Assembly (NCBI GenBank): GCA_020055645.1
Contig: CM034547.1
Span: 70,404,884-70,468,883, forward strand
Reading direction: 5' to 3'
Source of the DNA: Tomocerus qinae
Lineage: Eukaryota > Arthropoda > Collembola > Entomobryomorpha > Tomoceridae
Length of the DNA stretch: 64,000 bases
The notes beneath the pieces were generated by a model that saw only the letters and a program-made list of their open reading frames with translations, did no database searches and had not been told where the DNA came from. A program made the translations under genes and the position numbers. Below, one piece after another: positions 12,206 to 24,961 of this stretch; the first letter of the stretch is position 1; each line of letters starts with the position of its first letter.

Positions 12206-13360
12206 GTAAGTACACAATTTCACACATTACTATTAAAATTATACTCATCTAATATTTATTTTGGTCTTCCATACCTAGTGCTTGGACACAGCGTATAATA
12301 TTATATCTGTGCGTAGCATTTGTTTTAGTATACCGATAATACAGACACAGTGAATCTATGTGGCATGTGGGGTCGTTCTGCATGAATTCCTTTAGAATCA
12401 GACTTGTTAACATATTGAGGTCTTTTCTTGTAATGCAATGTCCATGTCCATATAAAGAGATGATGTTTTGGGAAATGGAGTACTTAAGTGTCCTGTGTGG
12501 ATATTGGCAGTGGAAGTGCAGAGTCGGAAGGGCAGGAGTGCGTGGAGAACAGACTTAGAGAGATAATAAGATCCAGATCTAGGAAATCCTTCTATGAAAG
12601 ACCCGTAAAGAGGAGCGTCGACGGATGAAGCGAGTCAAGGCGACTCATAAAAAGCCTTTGAGAAACTCGATCGAGGTACTTTTTGGGGCATGAGGAAGAG
12701 GATACAAACGAGACAAGTCCCCACTCTCTTCTCCTTTATTGCCAACAAATTGCCATTTTGATAAATATCAGACTTTCGCTGCACTAAACTTACACTTGGT
12801 TACAATCTTCTTCGTCAGACGCCCACTTTCTACTATTTTATAATGCGTGCTCCCATTTATTCCTACTTTTACATTTCTTCCTCTAGTACCAGTATATTTT
12901 CGACTCTTTTATATTTCATGTTTATATCTGCTCATGCTTTAGTAGACAAAGAAGGGATATGTAGTACACTCATCATTTTATCGTACATTTTTGTCAGATC
13001 ATGTTCTTGGCTGTAGTCTAAGTCCTGGTCCATTAACTGAATATAAAATATTTTATATAATTAATCTTAAAAAATACTTGCTTCACAGATTTAATCAATT
13101 TGGAACAGATTTGGTCGATGGTCCTAACGGTTAGTTTAGGGTGAAAGTATGTTAAGGAAGTTAACAGAGCTAGTCAATATTGTCAGCATAATTTTTAGCC
13201 ATGTATTAGGGTAAAATTAGTTTTGTTTACATAACCTTAGTTTCGGCATGGTCATTTAAGTAAAGATCAGCATAAGAATGTCAATATGGTGAGTGATGGA
13301 CATTTTAATCTTCATATGAATAGTAGTCGTAGTTGGAGTAGTATGTTTGGTATCAGCAGA

Positions 13361-13949
13361 TAATCTCCCGTACTAGAAAATCTCCCCTATTAAAAAATCT
13401 CCCCGTTAGACAATCTCCCTATTAGAAAATCTCCCCGTTAGGCAATCTCCCTATTAGAAAATCTCCCTATTAGAAAATCTCCCCGTTAGACAATCTCCCA
13501 AATAAGCACCATTACAATTAGATGTGATGTACTAAGAAATTACGGAAAGTGTAATGAAACAACCTGAAGTAACAGTTTAAATCCCACCAGTTTTTTATGT
13601 GTACCGCTCTGGACATTCAACAAAAACTTTTTTGAAACAGTAGATGGACAAACAGTTTACTTTAAGTACAGGTAAACAGTGTGCAGTTTTCCATTACATT
13701 ATTGGAATCTGATAGTCTCATCATTCCCATGTCCGATCCACCTCAACGCTCCACGTCTCAAATTACTAAGTTTTATAGTTTCGATTTTCGTTCTGCCGTT
13801 TCTCCTTATTTCTCATACCGGGAGATTTTCTAATAGGGGGATTGTCTAACGGGGAGATTTTCTAATAGGGGGATTGTCTAACGGGGAGATTTTCTAATAG
13901 GGAGATTGTCTAACGGGGAGATTTTCTAATAGGGAGATTTTCTAACGGG
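13361..13949. mobile_element. Foldback element made of tandem CTCCC-TTAGAAAAT units
   Basis: The left arm (13361-13500) is about eight tandem units of 17-19 bases, each ATCTCCC followed by CGTTAGACA or TATTAGAAA variants. The right arm (13818-13949) is the same array inverted (TTTCTAATAGGGAGA and TGTCTAACGGGGAGA units). The 317 bases between are unique and non-coding. Arrays of short repeats forming inverted termini are typical of foldback DNA transposons. GTATGTTT occurs on both sides (13341 and about 13949) and may be a target duplication, but it does not abut the left array directly. Confidence 0.7.
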
Positions 13950-14821
13950 TATGTTTCACTGCTCTTTACATTAGTTCTGTTAAAAAGAAGGTTCAGTTTC
14001 AATTTGTTCTTATTTGTAATATCGGAATCCACTTCACTGTCAACTAGTAATATCATGGTCAGTGAGCTTCTTCTTTAACTTTGTATCTATGAAATGGCTG
14101 TGTCAGAAATGTATATGTACAGACTGTATTGATATGTATTAGGAATATGTGAGAACATAGCAAGATACCATAATAAATAAGTAACGTTATTGGTTAATAG
14201 TGTGAGTGTTAGAATGAAGAGAAGAAGAGGCATATAGAGTTGATTTATTTCTGGCAGACAGTTCAGGTTCACCGTTCACCAAAAATCAAAAGACTGTCTG
14301 ACTCTGATTCTCTCTCTCCTTGAGTTGCGGCTTCCCGTTTTGATCATTGGACTCCTTTCAACTTCCCTTCCTTGTTAATTAGAATCTGAAGATGAGTTCA
14401 GCTCTCATGACTTTCGAACTGAGTTAATTTACCGTGCAATCAACATTATAGCATCATCATCCTATTACTTTACTCGCTACTGCACTACAAACAAGAGCTC
14501 ATGTCTAAGTAGATTTCAAACAAACAAACATTATGCGTACATTCTACCCAGATGCAATTAGTATAGGCTGTCTTAAAGATGAACTTTTTATTTCGATATG
14601 CTTACGAGTAATTGTTAATGTCAGCGCAGATTTTACTCTTTATGCATGCACTTACTGAATACATTTTCGTATGAACGTATACACTAAACTGTACAGTGTA
14701 CGTACGTATGTACTACTATACTGTACAATGCATACTTGACTTTTGGGTATAAACCAATGCATGCACGTAAATAAAAAATAAAGAGATCTCTATTGGGGAC
14801 TCAAACAGGCAGGCATCTTCC

Positions 14822-15823
14822 GCTGGTGGAAAAACCTTGGGATCCTGGGATCTAGAATCCCAGTAAATTTTCGGCGAAGCCGAAAATTTACTATTAAAAT
14901 AGGGAGTGGGCGGTGAAAAAAAAGGGAGTGAAGAAGGGAGAAGGGAGGGAAGAAGGGAGAAGGGAGGGAGGAAAAGGGAGAAAAGAGGAAAAAAGAAGGG
15001 AGAAGGGAGGGAAGAAGGGAGAAGGGAGGGAGGAAAAGGGAGAAAAGAGGAAAAAAGAAGGGAGAAGGGAGGGAAGAAGGGAAAAGGGAGGGAAGAAGGG
15101 AAAAGGGAGGGAAGAAGGGAGAAGGGAGGGAGAAAAGAGGAAAAAAGAAGGGAGAAGGGAGGGAGAAAAGAATAAAAAAGAAGGGAGAAGGGAGGGAAGA
15201 AAGGAAAAAATGAGGATGAAGGGAGAAAAAATAAGGGGAAAAAGGAGAAAAAAGGACTTGTATGCTTTATAATATTATTATAATAATTTACATTGCATAT
15301 TTACTACTACTTATTAATACTTATAATAATATCTAAATGTCGTAACATAGGTAGTTTTAATATAATTTTAATATTTAAAATTCCGTATGAATATGTATCG
15401 TTCTGTAATTCTGTATGAATATTTCTGTAATTTTATTGTGTAAATATTAATTAAAGTTTCAATAAATTGACTTAATAACATACAAAGCTTTCAATACTAT
15501 AATCTGCTATGCATAATTTGCAAAAAGCCAATGTACGTCATGCAATTTAAAAAATGTTACATTTTCTCCACCAATAAATATAAAATTATGAAATTTGAAA
15601 ATTTAAAAAATTAAAATAATAATTTGGAATTTTTTGGGCATGTTTTATATCGCCTCAAAATAAATTTAAAGGCAATTTTCCTATTCCCCTATCACGTGAC
15701 TCCAAAAAAATTTCGCGCCCCTTACGGGGCGCCCCCCCTCCCCCCCCCCACCCTGCCCCCACCCACCAGGGAGTGAGAATATGTCATTTTGGATTCCAGG
15801 GAGAAAAAGTTTTTTCCACCAGC
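14822..15823. mobile_element. 1.0-kb TIR element with 10-bp target duplication
   Basis: Ends are GCTGGTGGAAAAA and TTTTTCCACCAGC, a clean inverted repeat. The 10 bases GGCATCTTCC flank it at 14812-14821 and 15824-15833, a perfect duplication (the minimum certain length is 8 because of G/C ambiguity at the boundary). Behind the left end is a second palindrome (AGTAAATTTTCGG mirrored around GCGAAGC). The interior holds a long GGGA-rich polypurine tract and, at the right, a C-rich block. It codes for no credible protein, so it is non-autonomous. Superfamily is undecided; hAT (8 bp) or Mutator-like (9-11 bp) would both fit. Confidence 0.75.
14911..15255 (+). repeat. Polypurine minisatellite (GGGAGAAGGGAGGGAAGAA-type)
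   Basis: About 345 bases that are almost exclusively A and G, made of imperfect repeats of GAAGGGAGAAGGGAGG with GGAAAAGAGGAAAAAAG spacers, inside the element at 14822-15823. The apparent proteins in two frames are just Arg/Glu/Gly/Lys read-through of the repeat. Confidence 0.85.
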
Positions 15824-18800
15824 GGCATCTTCCTAGTTATCCGGATATTTCATCCTCAAAAATAGAACTGGGCTTGAAATAAATGATGCATGGACTACGT
15901 GTCCAATTGTGACCAACTGTGTTGAAATGAGTAGGAGAGTAGCATCACATAGAATTAATTGGCATCTAATCAAAAATCCTTAAACTCCGTAAACAGTATG
16001 GTTGCCCAACTGTAGTAGCTTGGTAGTTACAAAACGTATATCTTGTACGTATTAATGATAATAATAGATTACTACACCAAAGAAAATATACTACTTAAAA
16101 TGACCTACCTACCTAAAAATTGAAATATTTAAAACATAAATAGTGTCTACAACTATAATTGTTAGATAACTAGGTATAGAAAATGTCAGTCTGGAAAGAT
16201 TTATCAAAAACGAAAATTACCAATTCCCAGCATTTGTATAGTAGCCTCGTCTTATACCAACCATCATATATTTTGAGTCACAGGTAAGTCAGTCACAAGT
16301 GTTACTCTAAAGCACATCTTTTATGAACATGATTTTTAAATATTTTCTTGGATTTGCTATACATAAATACAAATACTTAGTATTGTTTGGTAAATGTATA
16401 AATGAAGAAAGAAGTAAGGTCTCTGCAATGAAGAAGAGAATATGTAGCATACACATTCTGCAGACAAATGTCTTGACTTGGTTTACACTAAGAGTTCAGA
16501 TTAAAGATAGTAAAAGTTGAAAGAGAAGCAGAGACTCCTTTCTCCGCTGCGACATCAACGGAGAGTATAAGTGAAGCCAGGAGATGAGAATGAAATGGAG
16601 AAGACTGCAATAACAGTGCACTAAGTTGATTGTCAGCAGGGATTTGGTTTGGGTGACGAGGGACTGGAGTCGACTCGTCTCTTTAGCTTTAAGTGTGCAT
16701 TGCAGCAGATAGTTTAATTTAAGGTGGGTCTGAGAAGATGGAAGAGATCTTCCTCTCCCTCATTACACTTCCTTTCTGCTTCATAACATTTCAGTTTTAT
16801 CAGACTCATCACCAAATCCTTACCTCACTCACACCCGCCGATTCCCGTCTGCCTCTCCAAACAAACAAAAAAGTGTGATGTGAGTGAATGCACCGTAGAA
16901 AAAGACAGACATCAAAATAACACCGACATTCACTTACAATATTGTCTGCATCCCACCGAGACTTGATGCGATATGTCTAAATGAGAGAGAGATATCCGGG
17001 GAAATGGGTTAATTATGAAAACTAAGCTCGGAGCAAAGTAGACATGAGTACTACAAATAGATAGTTACGTTACGTCACTCAAGTTCATACTAAATACTCA
17101 AATTATGATTAAACCTCGCACAGATTGGAGTGATGAGGTATATAAAGATTTGTAACCTTCCCTTGTTTTAATATCATTTCTTTCAGTACCGTATATTACT
17201 AAATGTTTATTCCAAATACTGTTCATCTTCTGATAAGAAAGAATATTCATTCATCCTTCAAAGAGCTAACAATATGTACTTTTTACTAGTTGTAATAACT
17301 CATTACCGTAATAATCGATTTAATTCCGCGTGGAATTATTTCGATACGGGGAATTATTATGGCCTATTACAGAATATCTTGAGTAGCTATTCAGGTATTG
17401 AGACATGCGGGCGGTTGGCAGTTTGGACTGGGATGTCAAAGGGTGAAAAATCGATAATAATAGATAACTTTAAAAATAGAAAAAGGTCTCGCACACGGAG
17501 AGGTAGACTTGACGTGCCCGTGCTATGAAAAACTAACAATCTTGTTAGGTATCAGATGAGACTAGACTACATCACGGAGCGATAATGAAGTCTATAGTTA
17601 CAAGGCAGAAGGAGATGAGAGAGAAAAACTTTGCCAAAATTGTGAAATGGCGAGATGTGGTTGTATGTAGAGAGAAGCCATATGCTCTGTGGGTTTGTAG
17701 CTGGGAGAAATGTCTGCTTTACTGATAATGTGATAATCTTATGTTGTCAACCGAACTGAACTGAACCATTAAGTGTGCAAAACTTTTGGGGATGACTCTC
17801 TCGGGCTCCTGCCCTGCGACACGCATACATTGCATATAACGCAGTCTTTGAAAGGTAGTCCTAAGCAGATTTCAATTCCCCTACGCCTTCAATGTCGCTC
17901 TCTAAGGCCGACAGTAGTATACTTACTATTAGTAGATAGACTTATAGACATCCTTTCTCTATCATTACTCTTGGTGTATCATCTTCATTTGTACCGTATA
18001 TACTATGTAGTTAGTGGTATGTGGAGTAACTTTAGAAAAACATTCTTGTCTCAAGTGGACCGACTTCGTAAAACAACAAGGACACGTTCACTCACCCCAG
18101 TCGAAAATACGATACGTCCCAAGGCCACTTGCGTATTATGCTCTTCAATGACTTCCTCCTCTTAAACATCCTCCCAAGTGAAACAGGGAAAAAACCTCTA
18201 ATTTTAATTAAGCTTTATAGACGATAGGAAACAGGTACAAATGATAGAGATCTTTTATGACTCTATTTGGGATTGCTGTTTACAGAGGATCCGAAGTGCT
18301 CAACTTCATATCCTGTTAATCTACCTTTACAAAATAAGGATTCTCTATATCCCTATTAAAGCAGTTTTTTAAGGACAATTTTATTTTTTATCTGCCTTTC
18401 TGACGGATTACTTGATTTCATTGCACAGATCAAAAGTAAATAGCTATTAACGTAGATAGCAGTTTATGAAATGATTTTCAATTAACAGGATCTAAATAAA
18501 ATCGAATGTACTATTATATCTCTCGATCATAATTTTTACTTTTGGCTGATAATAATGAATTTAAGTAAATACATAATATGCTAAGTGAACTATGTTAAGA
18601 AAGGCTGCATACCGCTTTCTTTTTCGATACAGAAACTCCATTGCCAAACTTTCATGCCCTTTCATCTGTACTTTCACAGGGGTTTTACCATTGCGAACGT
18701 AAGGGAAAGTTTTTACATGATACATTTTACATTTAGTAGGAAAAGAAAAATGATATTTATGATGACCTTTTTAATATTAAGAATCTCCGTTCATCCAAAA

Positions 18801-20672
18801 TCTGATTAGTATTAGTAAGTGCATAAGAAAAAGTATCGTCTATACATTCACCTATTGTTGTAAAGTAATTATTGATATGAGGCTTACCTTTCCGTGTCCC
18901 TTCTGTTATATGGTATACATATATTACAATATAAATATTTGGGACTGCATCTTGTTGGCATCGTGTATTTAAGCATATGACTAGATTGGAGGCTGCAATA
19001 GAGAAGTGCCATCCCGCTAGTGGTCGTAACTTTTGGAGGATAAAGTGAGATAATTGCATTTGTGGTGTGAAGTGACGATTTTCAATTTGTCAAAATTGTA
19101 TTATCGTCGCCCCAAGAAATCTCATCGCACTTTTCTTTTGGCTTTTTCGCTTCGCACTTCCAACTACATTTAGTTTCCTCATCATTTTTATTTCTGTATT
19201 CAAAGCCAGCGGCTCAAATTCAATATTTGATAAAGGATTACTAGGTTAGCGGCTAAACTGCATTCTACACGGCACATTCGGCATGCAGCGAATTGTGGCT
19301 CCATTTCTGCCTCCCTCTCACAATTCTTTGCTCAGACGAATACTAATCCCATTAATCTTATATAGAACTAATTCAAATCATTATTAAAAACACTCACAGG
19401 CAACTGTGTGGGCCAAGTGGAGCGAATAACTAAGTAAATCCCTTTATAAATAATGAGTCCAGTTGTTTTCATATACCTGGTATGCCTATTGGTTTTACAC
19501 CCATGATTACATCCATTTGTGGATCTGGGGATGTTGCAAGAGATTCTAACATCATATAAATATTAGATTTGAGAATTTCGTATGCTAAATGTTATATGGA
19601 CGGGATGTGGGGGTTTTATATTTTGGGGCAGGCTCTTTTGGGGAGATTCTATGATTGGACTTTTTATTAAAAATTATTATTTCCAACTTTTTGTCCAGCA
19701 TACTTCAGGACGGAGCAACAATTCGAGATGCTCAGTGTGGTGTTACAAAATTACATGATGTTCTACTCATTAGTTGTCTACTGTCAGGGAACATGGAAAA
19801 AATACAAAAAAAATTTTATTGGTTACAATTAGAAGGTATAGGAGGCTAGGTAGAATATGGATCAGTTTTCAATATAATCACTGCATTTTGTAATGACAGA
19901 TTCTTATTCCAAAGTGACATTTTCTCTTTCTGAAAGACATTTTATTTCGTTCAGTTTAAGACACGGGAACTAACATGATTTGTATAATTGTATTTTCTGT
20001 CTCAAAAGTTATTTAGGAAACGACGAAGTAGTTTTCCGTACATGCTTGCCTATATCTTTTTAAAATGTTGGAAGAAAGCATAGGACAAGACACTAACGAG
20101 TGTTCAGTCAGATGCTTTAGTGAACTATTACTATGTGCTCTTGCACTGCGGAGACTTTGGGAATTTGCAGCTGTAGAAAGTTTAGTGCTCAAGTTAAAAG
20201 TTGAGAATAGTTGCATCACCCACCTATAGTTTAGGAAAGTACAAAGTAGCGTATAAGCTAAGTCAGATCTCCACTGATGATACTACTACTACTATAGTGT
20301 TCCTACACTTCAAAGTTCACTTCTTGTCCAGATATTTACGTTCGTCTGCATCCCTTTCGTTTAACATCAAAGTGATTTTCACTTTTACTCACCTCATTTT
20401 CCTCAGGGAATCTTTGTATGTATATACTTGAGTCTGTCTCGTTATGCACTCTCCCACTATATTCATTCTCCTGTCGCTCATTCACTCACTCGATCACACA
20501 CCAGAACACATGTAAATGGAAGGACTGTGTACACGAATGAGCACCGCCGCCGTGATGGCCCTCGGATCGTTTTATTTAAATGTGATGGTAATTGGATGGG
20601 GAAGATCGGGGAAAGTCTGGAATGTCACCAAAAGGAATATTTTCTGAAATGCTTTCTCTTTTTGTCTTTCAG

Positions 20673-20807
20673 GTACCCCGGATATTTTAATTTGCGGAAA
20701 CTGCCGGGAGTTATTTTCCGAAATCGAGCAATTGATGGAACATAAGAAGACGTATTGCAAACTCCGGTTTACCTGCAAGTGTCATATGCTCAATGGCTGC
20801 AAATCCA
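20673..20807 (+). CDS. BCL11-like factor, exon with N-terminal CCHC-type finger
   Basis: Acceptor CTTTTTGTCTTTCAG at 20672, donor CCA|GTAAGC after 20807. The product reads TPDILICGNCRELFSEIEQL, then MEHKKTYCKLRFTCKC, then HMLNGCKS. This matches the atypical CCHC finger near the N-terminus of BCL11A/B and their insect homologue, where C-x2-C is followed by an EHK...C segment. In the vertebrate proteins this finger mediates self-association. Entry phase (two bases completing a codon) fits exon 12091-12205. Exit phase (one base) fits the next exon, giving a lysine codon. BCL11 factors are nuclear transcription regulators of neural and blood development. The short-form finger, the EHK motif and the next exon together make the assignment reasonable; no sequence search was run. 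Confidence 0.7.
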
Positions 20808-21439
20808 GTAAGCGTTTGATCTCTCTTTTGTTTGTAGTAATTCGTGTATTTGCACTAGCAACAGAATCGGGAGCAGAGGAGTCATTTATTTCCCGATCCC
20901 TCCTACTCTCACAAAACACATCCATTATAAAGCAATTCAGTCGAGTCACATACTAACAGTCCTACTACAGTCTTTACAATTAAATGAGCATCGGAGTAAA
21001 ACGCATTATTGCGTACCTAATACTGTCTAAGAGTCCCTGTGGACACATGTGAAATGACAAATCGTTTGTTGACCATTTACACCATCCTTCTAATCGACTC
21101 CCGGTATTTAATTTATATTCCGACGGGAGACTTTATTTGAAACACTCTTCTGAACTACAAAAACAAACTCTTCAAAGATAGCGACCATTTAATGGGTCTC
21201 CTATCTATTACTAATAATATGTTAACAGCAGCATCTATCCACCCTAATGACTGAGATTAACTGTTGTCGTTATACCTTAGACCCATTCAGTGCATATTGT
21301 TGCAAAGACATGTCACACATCGTGTACTATAACCATAAGTACTCAGTGAAGTGACATTATATTCATAAGAAATAGTCCTTTTATTTAGAAGTGACTATAT
21401 AGTGAGTAGTGTGAGCAGTTACCAGTACTTACAATAATG

Positions 21440-21780
21440 TGTAATGACATTAATAATTATTGGATTGGCAAACAAAATATTTATTTTGTAATAAACCTTG
21501 TCAAATGCATGTAAAAAAGTAATAATCAGGCTTTGAAACAATTCATGACATTCTACAATGTGGATAACTAAAGTTTCGCCAATTTTTTGAACTTGTTTTT
21601 GAACCACTCCCACAAGCAGGAGGTGTGTCCGATTTTGTCCATTTCCGAACTCGACCTCACTTTTCATCCCTAGATCAAGTACAGAAAGTTTGTTGAATTG
21701 ATTATCCCAAGCCGTTCTTGAGTTATCGTGCTAACAGACAAATAGACGGACAGACAGATCGGTCATTCCTATAAAGCAGC
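21440..21780 (-). repeat. Relic of a dispersed retroelement-like sequence
   Basis: The stretch has CGAACTCGACCT, GATCAAGTACAGAAAGTTTG, GTTCTTGAGTTATCGTGCTA and then GACGGACAGACAGA. From memory this is the kind of text seen in dispersed repeats of many arthropod genomes, often at LINE 3' ends. No reverse transcriptase is present and the ends are undefined. The 82-residue minus ORF here is taken as part of the relic. Confidence 0.35.
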
Positions 21781-21985
21781 TCCGCTACTGAATAGTACTT
21801 CTAATTGTTGAATGTTTTAAGTTGCTCTTATAAAAAGTTTTCAAAACGGATACACTTTTATTATTATAAAAATACAAGCATCTCCACTATGGATGTAGAC
21901 TCAGAGGTAGGAATGATTAGGGATAATTTTAAATAGATAGGTAGGTGAGGTAGTCAAATGAGGACGAAGAGGACTAAAAAGTTAT

Positions 21986-22059
21986 CACACACGGCTAGTA
22001 TCGAAGCTAGCACCTCTCGCAATCCGGGCAAGTATTCTAACCATTAAACTACATGTGCG
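21986..22059 (-). ncRNA. tRNA-like locus, probably a tRNA pseudogene or SINE head
   Basis: Read on the minus strand, 74 bases form much of a cloverleaf: CGCACAT pairs with GTGTGTG as a 7-bp acceptor stem with G-U pairs. A box A-like TAGTTTAATGG with GGTTAGAATA follows, then an anticodon stem CTTGC/GCGAG, and GCTAG pairs with CTAGC in the T arm around TTCGATA. Against function: base 33 of the anticodon loop is C instead of T, base 37 is T, the T loop has an extra base and the D stem has a mismatch. The loop would put GGA (serine) in anticodon position, but a serine tRNA should have a long variable arm. A degenerate or retroposed copy is more likely than a working gene. Confidence 0.45.
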
Positions 22060-24737
22060 TATAGGAAATTAGGGAAGAATTAGGAAGAGTCACACTAATG
22101 TGAATACAGGTATTCACATTATCTTTCTTAAAATATTCTTTGATAGGAGGGAGGTTTCTTAAAATATGGAGCAGAATTGAGCAGATGATCACGACGTAGA
22201 GGCAGGTAGACATATTGTAATAATATGTAGTATTTTCATTATCTGTTAGTGTAATCTAAACGTTCTTTTCGCAAACAGCTTGCTTTGCGATTAGTTTGAT
22301 TAGCATAAGCCTGGCGAGCATCTCTCTCGTCTCTTGGGTGCACTGTAGTATGTTTAATGATGAAGGTATGCTTATGCAATGTAGACATCATGTAGCACGG
22401 TTGAAGGTTTAGTATAGGTAGGCATTAAATGATTTATACATTTCATGATATTTATTGGTGAATAGTATCCTGGCGTTGAATTCATGTTCGTATAAATGCG
22501 TCAGTGCAAGTCGTTACAAAATGTAAGGAACATCTGTTTGATGATTTGTGGTGAAAGAAAAGTAAAGTTAGCGGACGAGTATTTCCAAGCCAAACTGTCT
22601 GTGCGACGAAAGGGAGTCGACGGAGAGCCAAATTCTCATGTGAACTTTATTACTGCGTTCAGTGAAACTATTGTTTCGGTTTGGTTAGGTGGTCTGTTAT
22701 TTGGTTCCTCCTGATGCTGCTGGCTTAAAAGTGCTTTGCTTTAATCTACGATTAGCTCATCCGCTCTTCTTCATTCCTCATAGCTCTGTCTCTTTTTATA
22801 TTTACTCTGGTTATGTAACAGATTTACTATTATTGCATGCATTCTATCCCCACACATCATATACAGACCAAGATGACATTTAGATCACGCTCAGACTCCG
22901 CAATTGTATGAACAAACATATTATTAGGGTAGACATAGTACTTACTTACCTACAGCCTACTACATCCCATTTAAACTTTCCCTTCTGCTCTAATTAATTT
23001 TGATCTATTTTTATTGCTTTTTAACTCCGTCAATGCCAAAAATACATTATGAATCGGGGACGCTATTCAAAATCTGCTTTTCATTGCGCCTAGCCATCTG
23101 TTATTGCAGCTATCAATTTACAGCCAGCTAAGTCGAGTCTATGCCTGTACATATGAGCGATGCGAACTTGGCTGAAATAGCCTACATACATATCTGTATT
23201 GTAGAATGGATAATTGGGAACTGCTGTTAATTTAATTTTGATGGATCTTCTGGTAGGGCATATTCCTTTGTCACACAGAATAAGTGTGAATTCGTGCTAA
23301 TTAATGGAAAGCTCTGTTTGTGCCTGTCAATCCTTTTTGTGACTACAGAACAATAACATTCCATCGACTTGCACTTCGTCAGAGGGAGAGAGATTGTACA
23401 GATGACAAGAATGCCATTTACTGCTATTACATCTGCACTGGTGTCGCATATGCCTCATTCCAGTCAGCCCTCCTTACATAGTTCCTCGAAAGTAAATCAA
23501 GGAGCTAGGCAGGATGAAATTAATTTATGGACATTTTGATTTTACATTATTCGCTACACTCTTCCAAACCTCCTCTGTTTACAAGAGTAATACACAACAA
23601 TATCATAAATCACAGACGATGTGCATTTGCTGCCCAGACAAAAGTCTGGTGAACTTCATACAGTAATGGGCCTACCGTCTTAAACACACAAGCTTTATCC
23701 TCCGACACTTACTATAAACTCCATCATAGATGCATGAAATACGTACCTGGAGGGCTAAAAGGTTACAGCGGGAAAGTATTTGAAAACTGTAAAATAAAAT
23801 CTCTACGAATGTGCATATTCATAGTCATCATCAGTCCACGGAAAGAAATTCAGTTAATTTTGGATGCAGCTTTTGACTTTGAGGTCAAAATATTATTAAG
23901 GCCCTTGCGATAGCCTTTACTGTAGTGAATGATGGAGTACATGCAATTTGTGTAGGGTCCCTGTGAAGTATGCATCTCCAATAACCTCGAATATGAAAGA
24001 CATAATAGTGTAGCTCAATTTTTTAAAAGTAGTGTACATCAGTTCTTGTGTTTAGAAGTACAAAGTAGCCGGTGGAAATTAATTTCTCGTTCTGAATGTG
24101 TAGTAAAAAGAGAGAAAAAGTTGGATCGGACTGGTGAGGATGAAGATAATGGTGTGGCTATAATTTAATTTAATGTAATGACAAGAGTAGATTCGTTCAT
24201 TACTTCTCCCTATGCAAAAAAGGCCGTTCCCGGAACGCAATAATTTTTAATGAAGGTTCGTTTAACTTAGCTTAGGTGCTTGGGTTTTATAGTGATCACT
24301 GATGATATTATATCTCTAACTACCTGCATGCAACTGTATACCTAGCAAAGGAGACAGTGCCAAGAAATTCATAATCGTGAGCATTTACTAAGTAAAAGAT
24401 GAGCTAAAGAAATGGTTTTTCTTGGGCGAAGGAGTTAGTCTTTGTTTTATGGTCCTTTATAATGTCCTGTCACATCATTGCCATAAATAAATATAGTCCT
24501 ACTCCTGAAGTAAATGTGAATTTCTAGAATATTTAAGACTTTTATTTGTAGTAAATACGAGATGCATACTAAATACATGCTGGATTAGCGTGGCTTAGAA
24601 TTGAGCCAATGGCCAAGCAACTGTTAGATACATAGTATACCTAATACTCAGAGTATCTGTAGCTAGGCATTTTTAATGAGTTTGTGTGGATGATAAACAT
24701 TGGGGAGTATTTAAATGTTGAATTGTGTTGTTTCCAG

Positions 24738-24961
24738 AAGCTCCGGGAGAAGAGCCAGCCTCTCTACTCTGTTCACAATGCAAAGACTCTTTCCACTCGG
24801 CGTGGGATCTGATGGTCCACGTGCAGGCAGCCCACATGCTCAACATCTACCAGCTCAGTGGTGTGGAGCCCATGACCACCAACCCGCCTACCAACAACTG
24901 CACCTCCACCAGCACAACCGCCGCTATTCCCGCTCTCACTTTCCCCACCAAAGACCAATTC
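24738..24961 (+). CDS. BCL11-like factor, exon with SAW-type C2H2 finger
   Basis: Acceptor TTGTTTCCAG and donor TTC|GTAAGT bound 224 bases. The product starts (K)APGEEPASLLCSQCKDSF and continues HSAWDLMVHVQAAHMLNIY. Vertebrate BCL11A/B have a C2H2 finger with the same unusual SAW core, preceded by a DEPSS/EEPAS-like lead and followed by an xIYLE tail, so this is the most diagnostic exon of the gene. After the finger comes a Thr/Asn/Pro-rich linker (residues about 110-158 of the model). Entry phase (1) matches the end of exon 20673-20807; the exit is at a codon boundary. Role: DNA-binding or protein-contact finger of a nuclear repressor. Confidence 0.75.

Larger units (their letters stand above)
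12206..20672 (+). other. Intron 1 of the BCL11-like gene
   Basis: About 8.5 kb between a GTAAGT donor and a strong CTTTTTGTCTTTCAG acceptor. It holds the foldback array (13361-13949) and the polypurine element (14822-15823). No other exon was recognised; open frames at 17773-18165 and elsewhere lack support. Confidence 0.4.
20808..24737 (+). other. Intron 2 of the BCL11-like gene
   Basis: 3.9 kb. It contains a tRNA-like locus (21986-22059, minus) and a retroelement-type relic (about 21440-21780). The fusion of the two flanking exons places the second finger only a few residues after the first, much closer than in vertebrate BCL11A (about 130 residues). An unrecognised exon could therefore lie in here, or the spacer sits elsewhere in this lineage. 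Confidence 0.4.

Noticed and set aside
13361-13949. Possible CRISPR-like array (short regular repeats)
   Set aside because: The units are contiguous tandem repeats without unique spacers, lie in inverted arms, and the genome is eukaryotic.
14906-15272. Open frames of 89 and 119 codons rich in Arg, Glu, Gly and Lys
   Set aside because: They are read-through of the polypurine minisatellite inside a transposon; two frames are open at once, as expected for stop-free AG repeats.
17773-18165. 130-codon plus-strand frame
   Set aside because: No recognisable motif and hydrophobic stretches of random type; no splice or promoter context.
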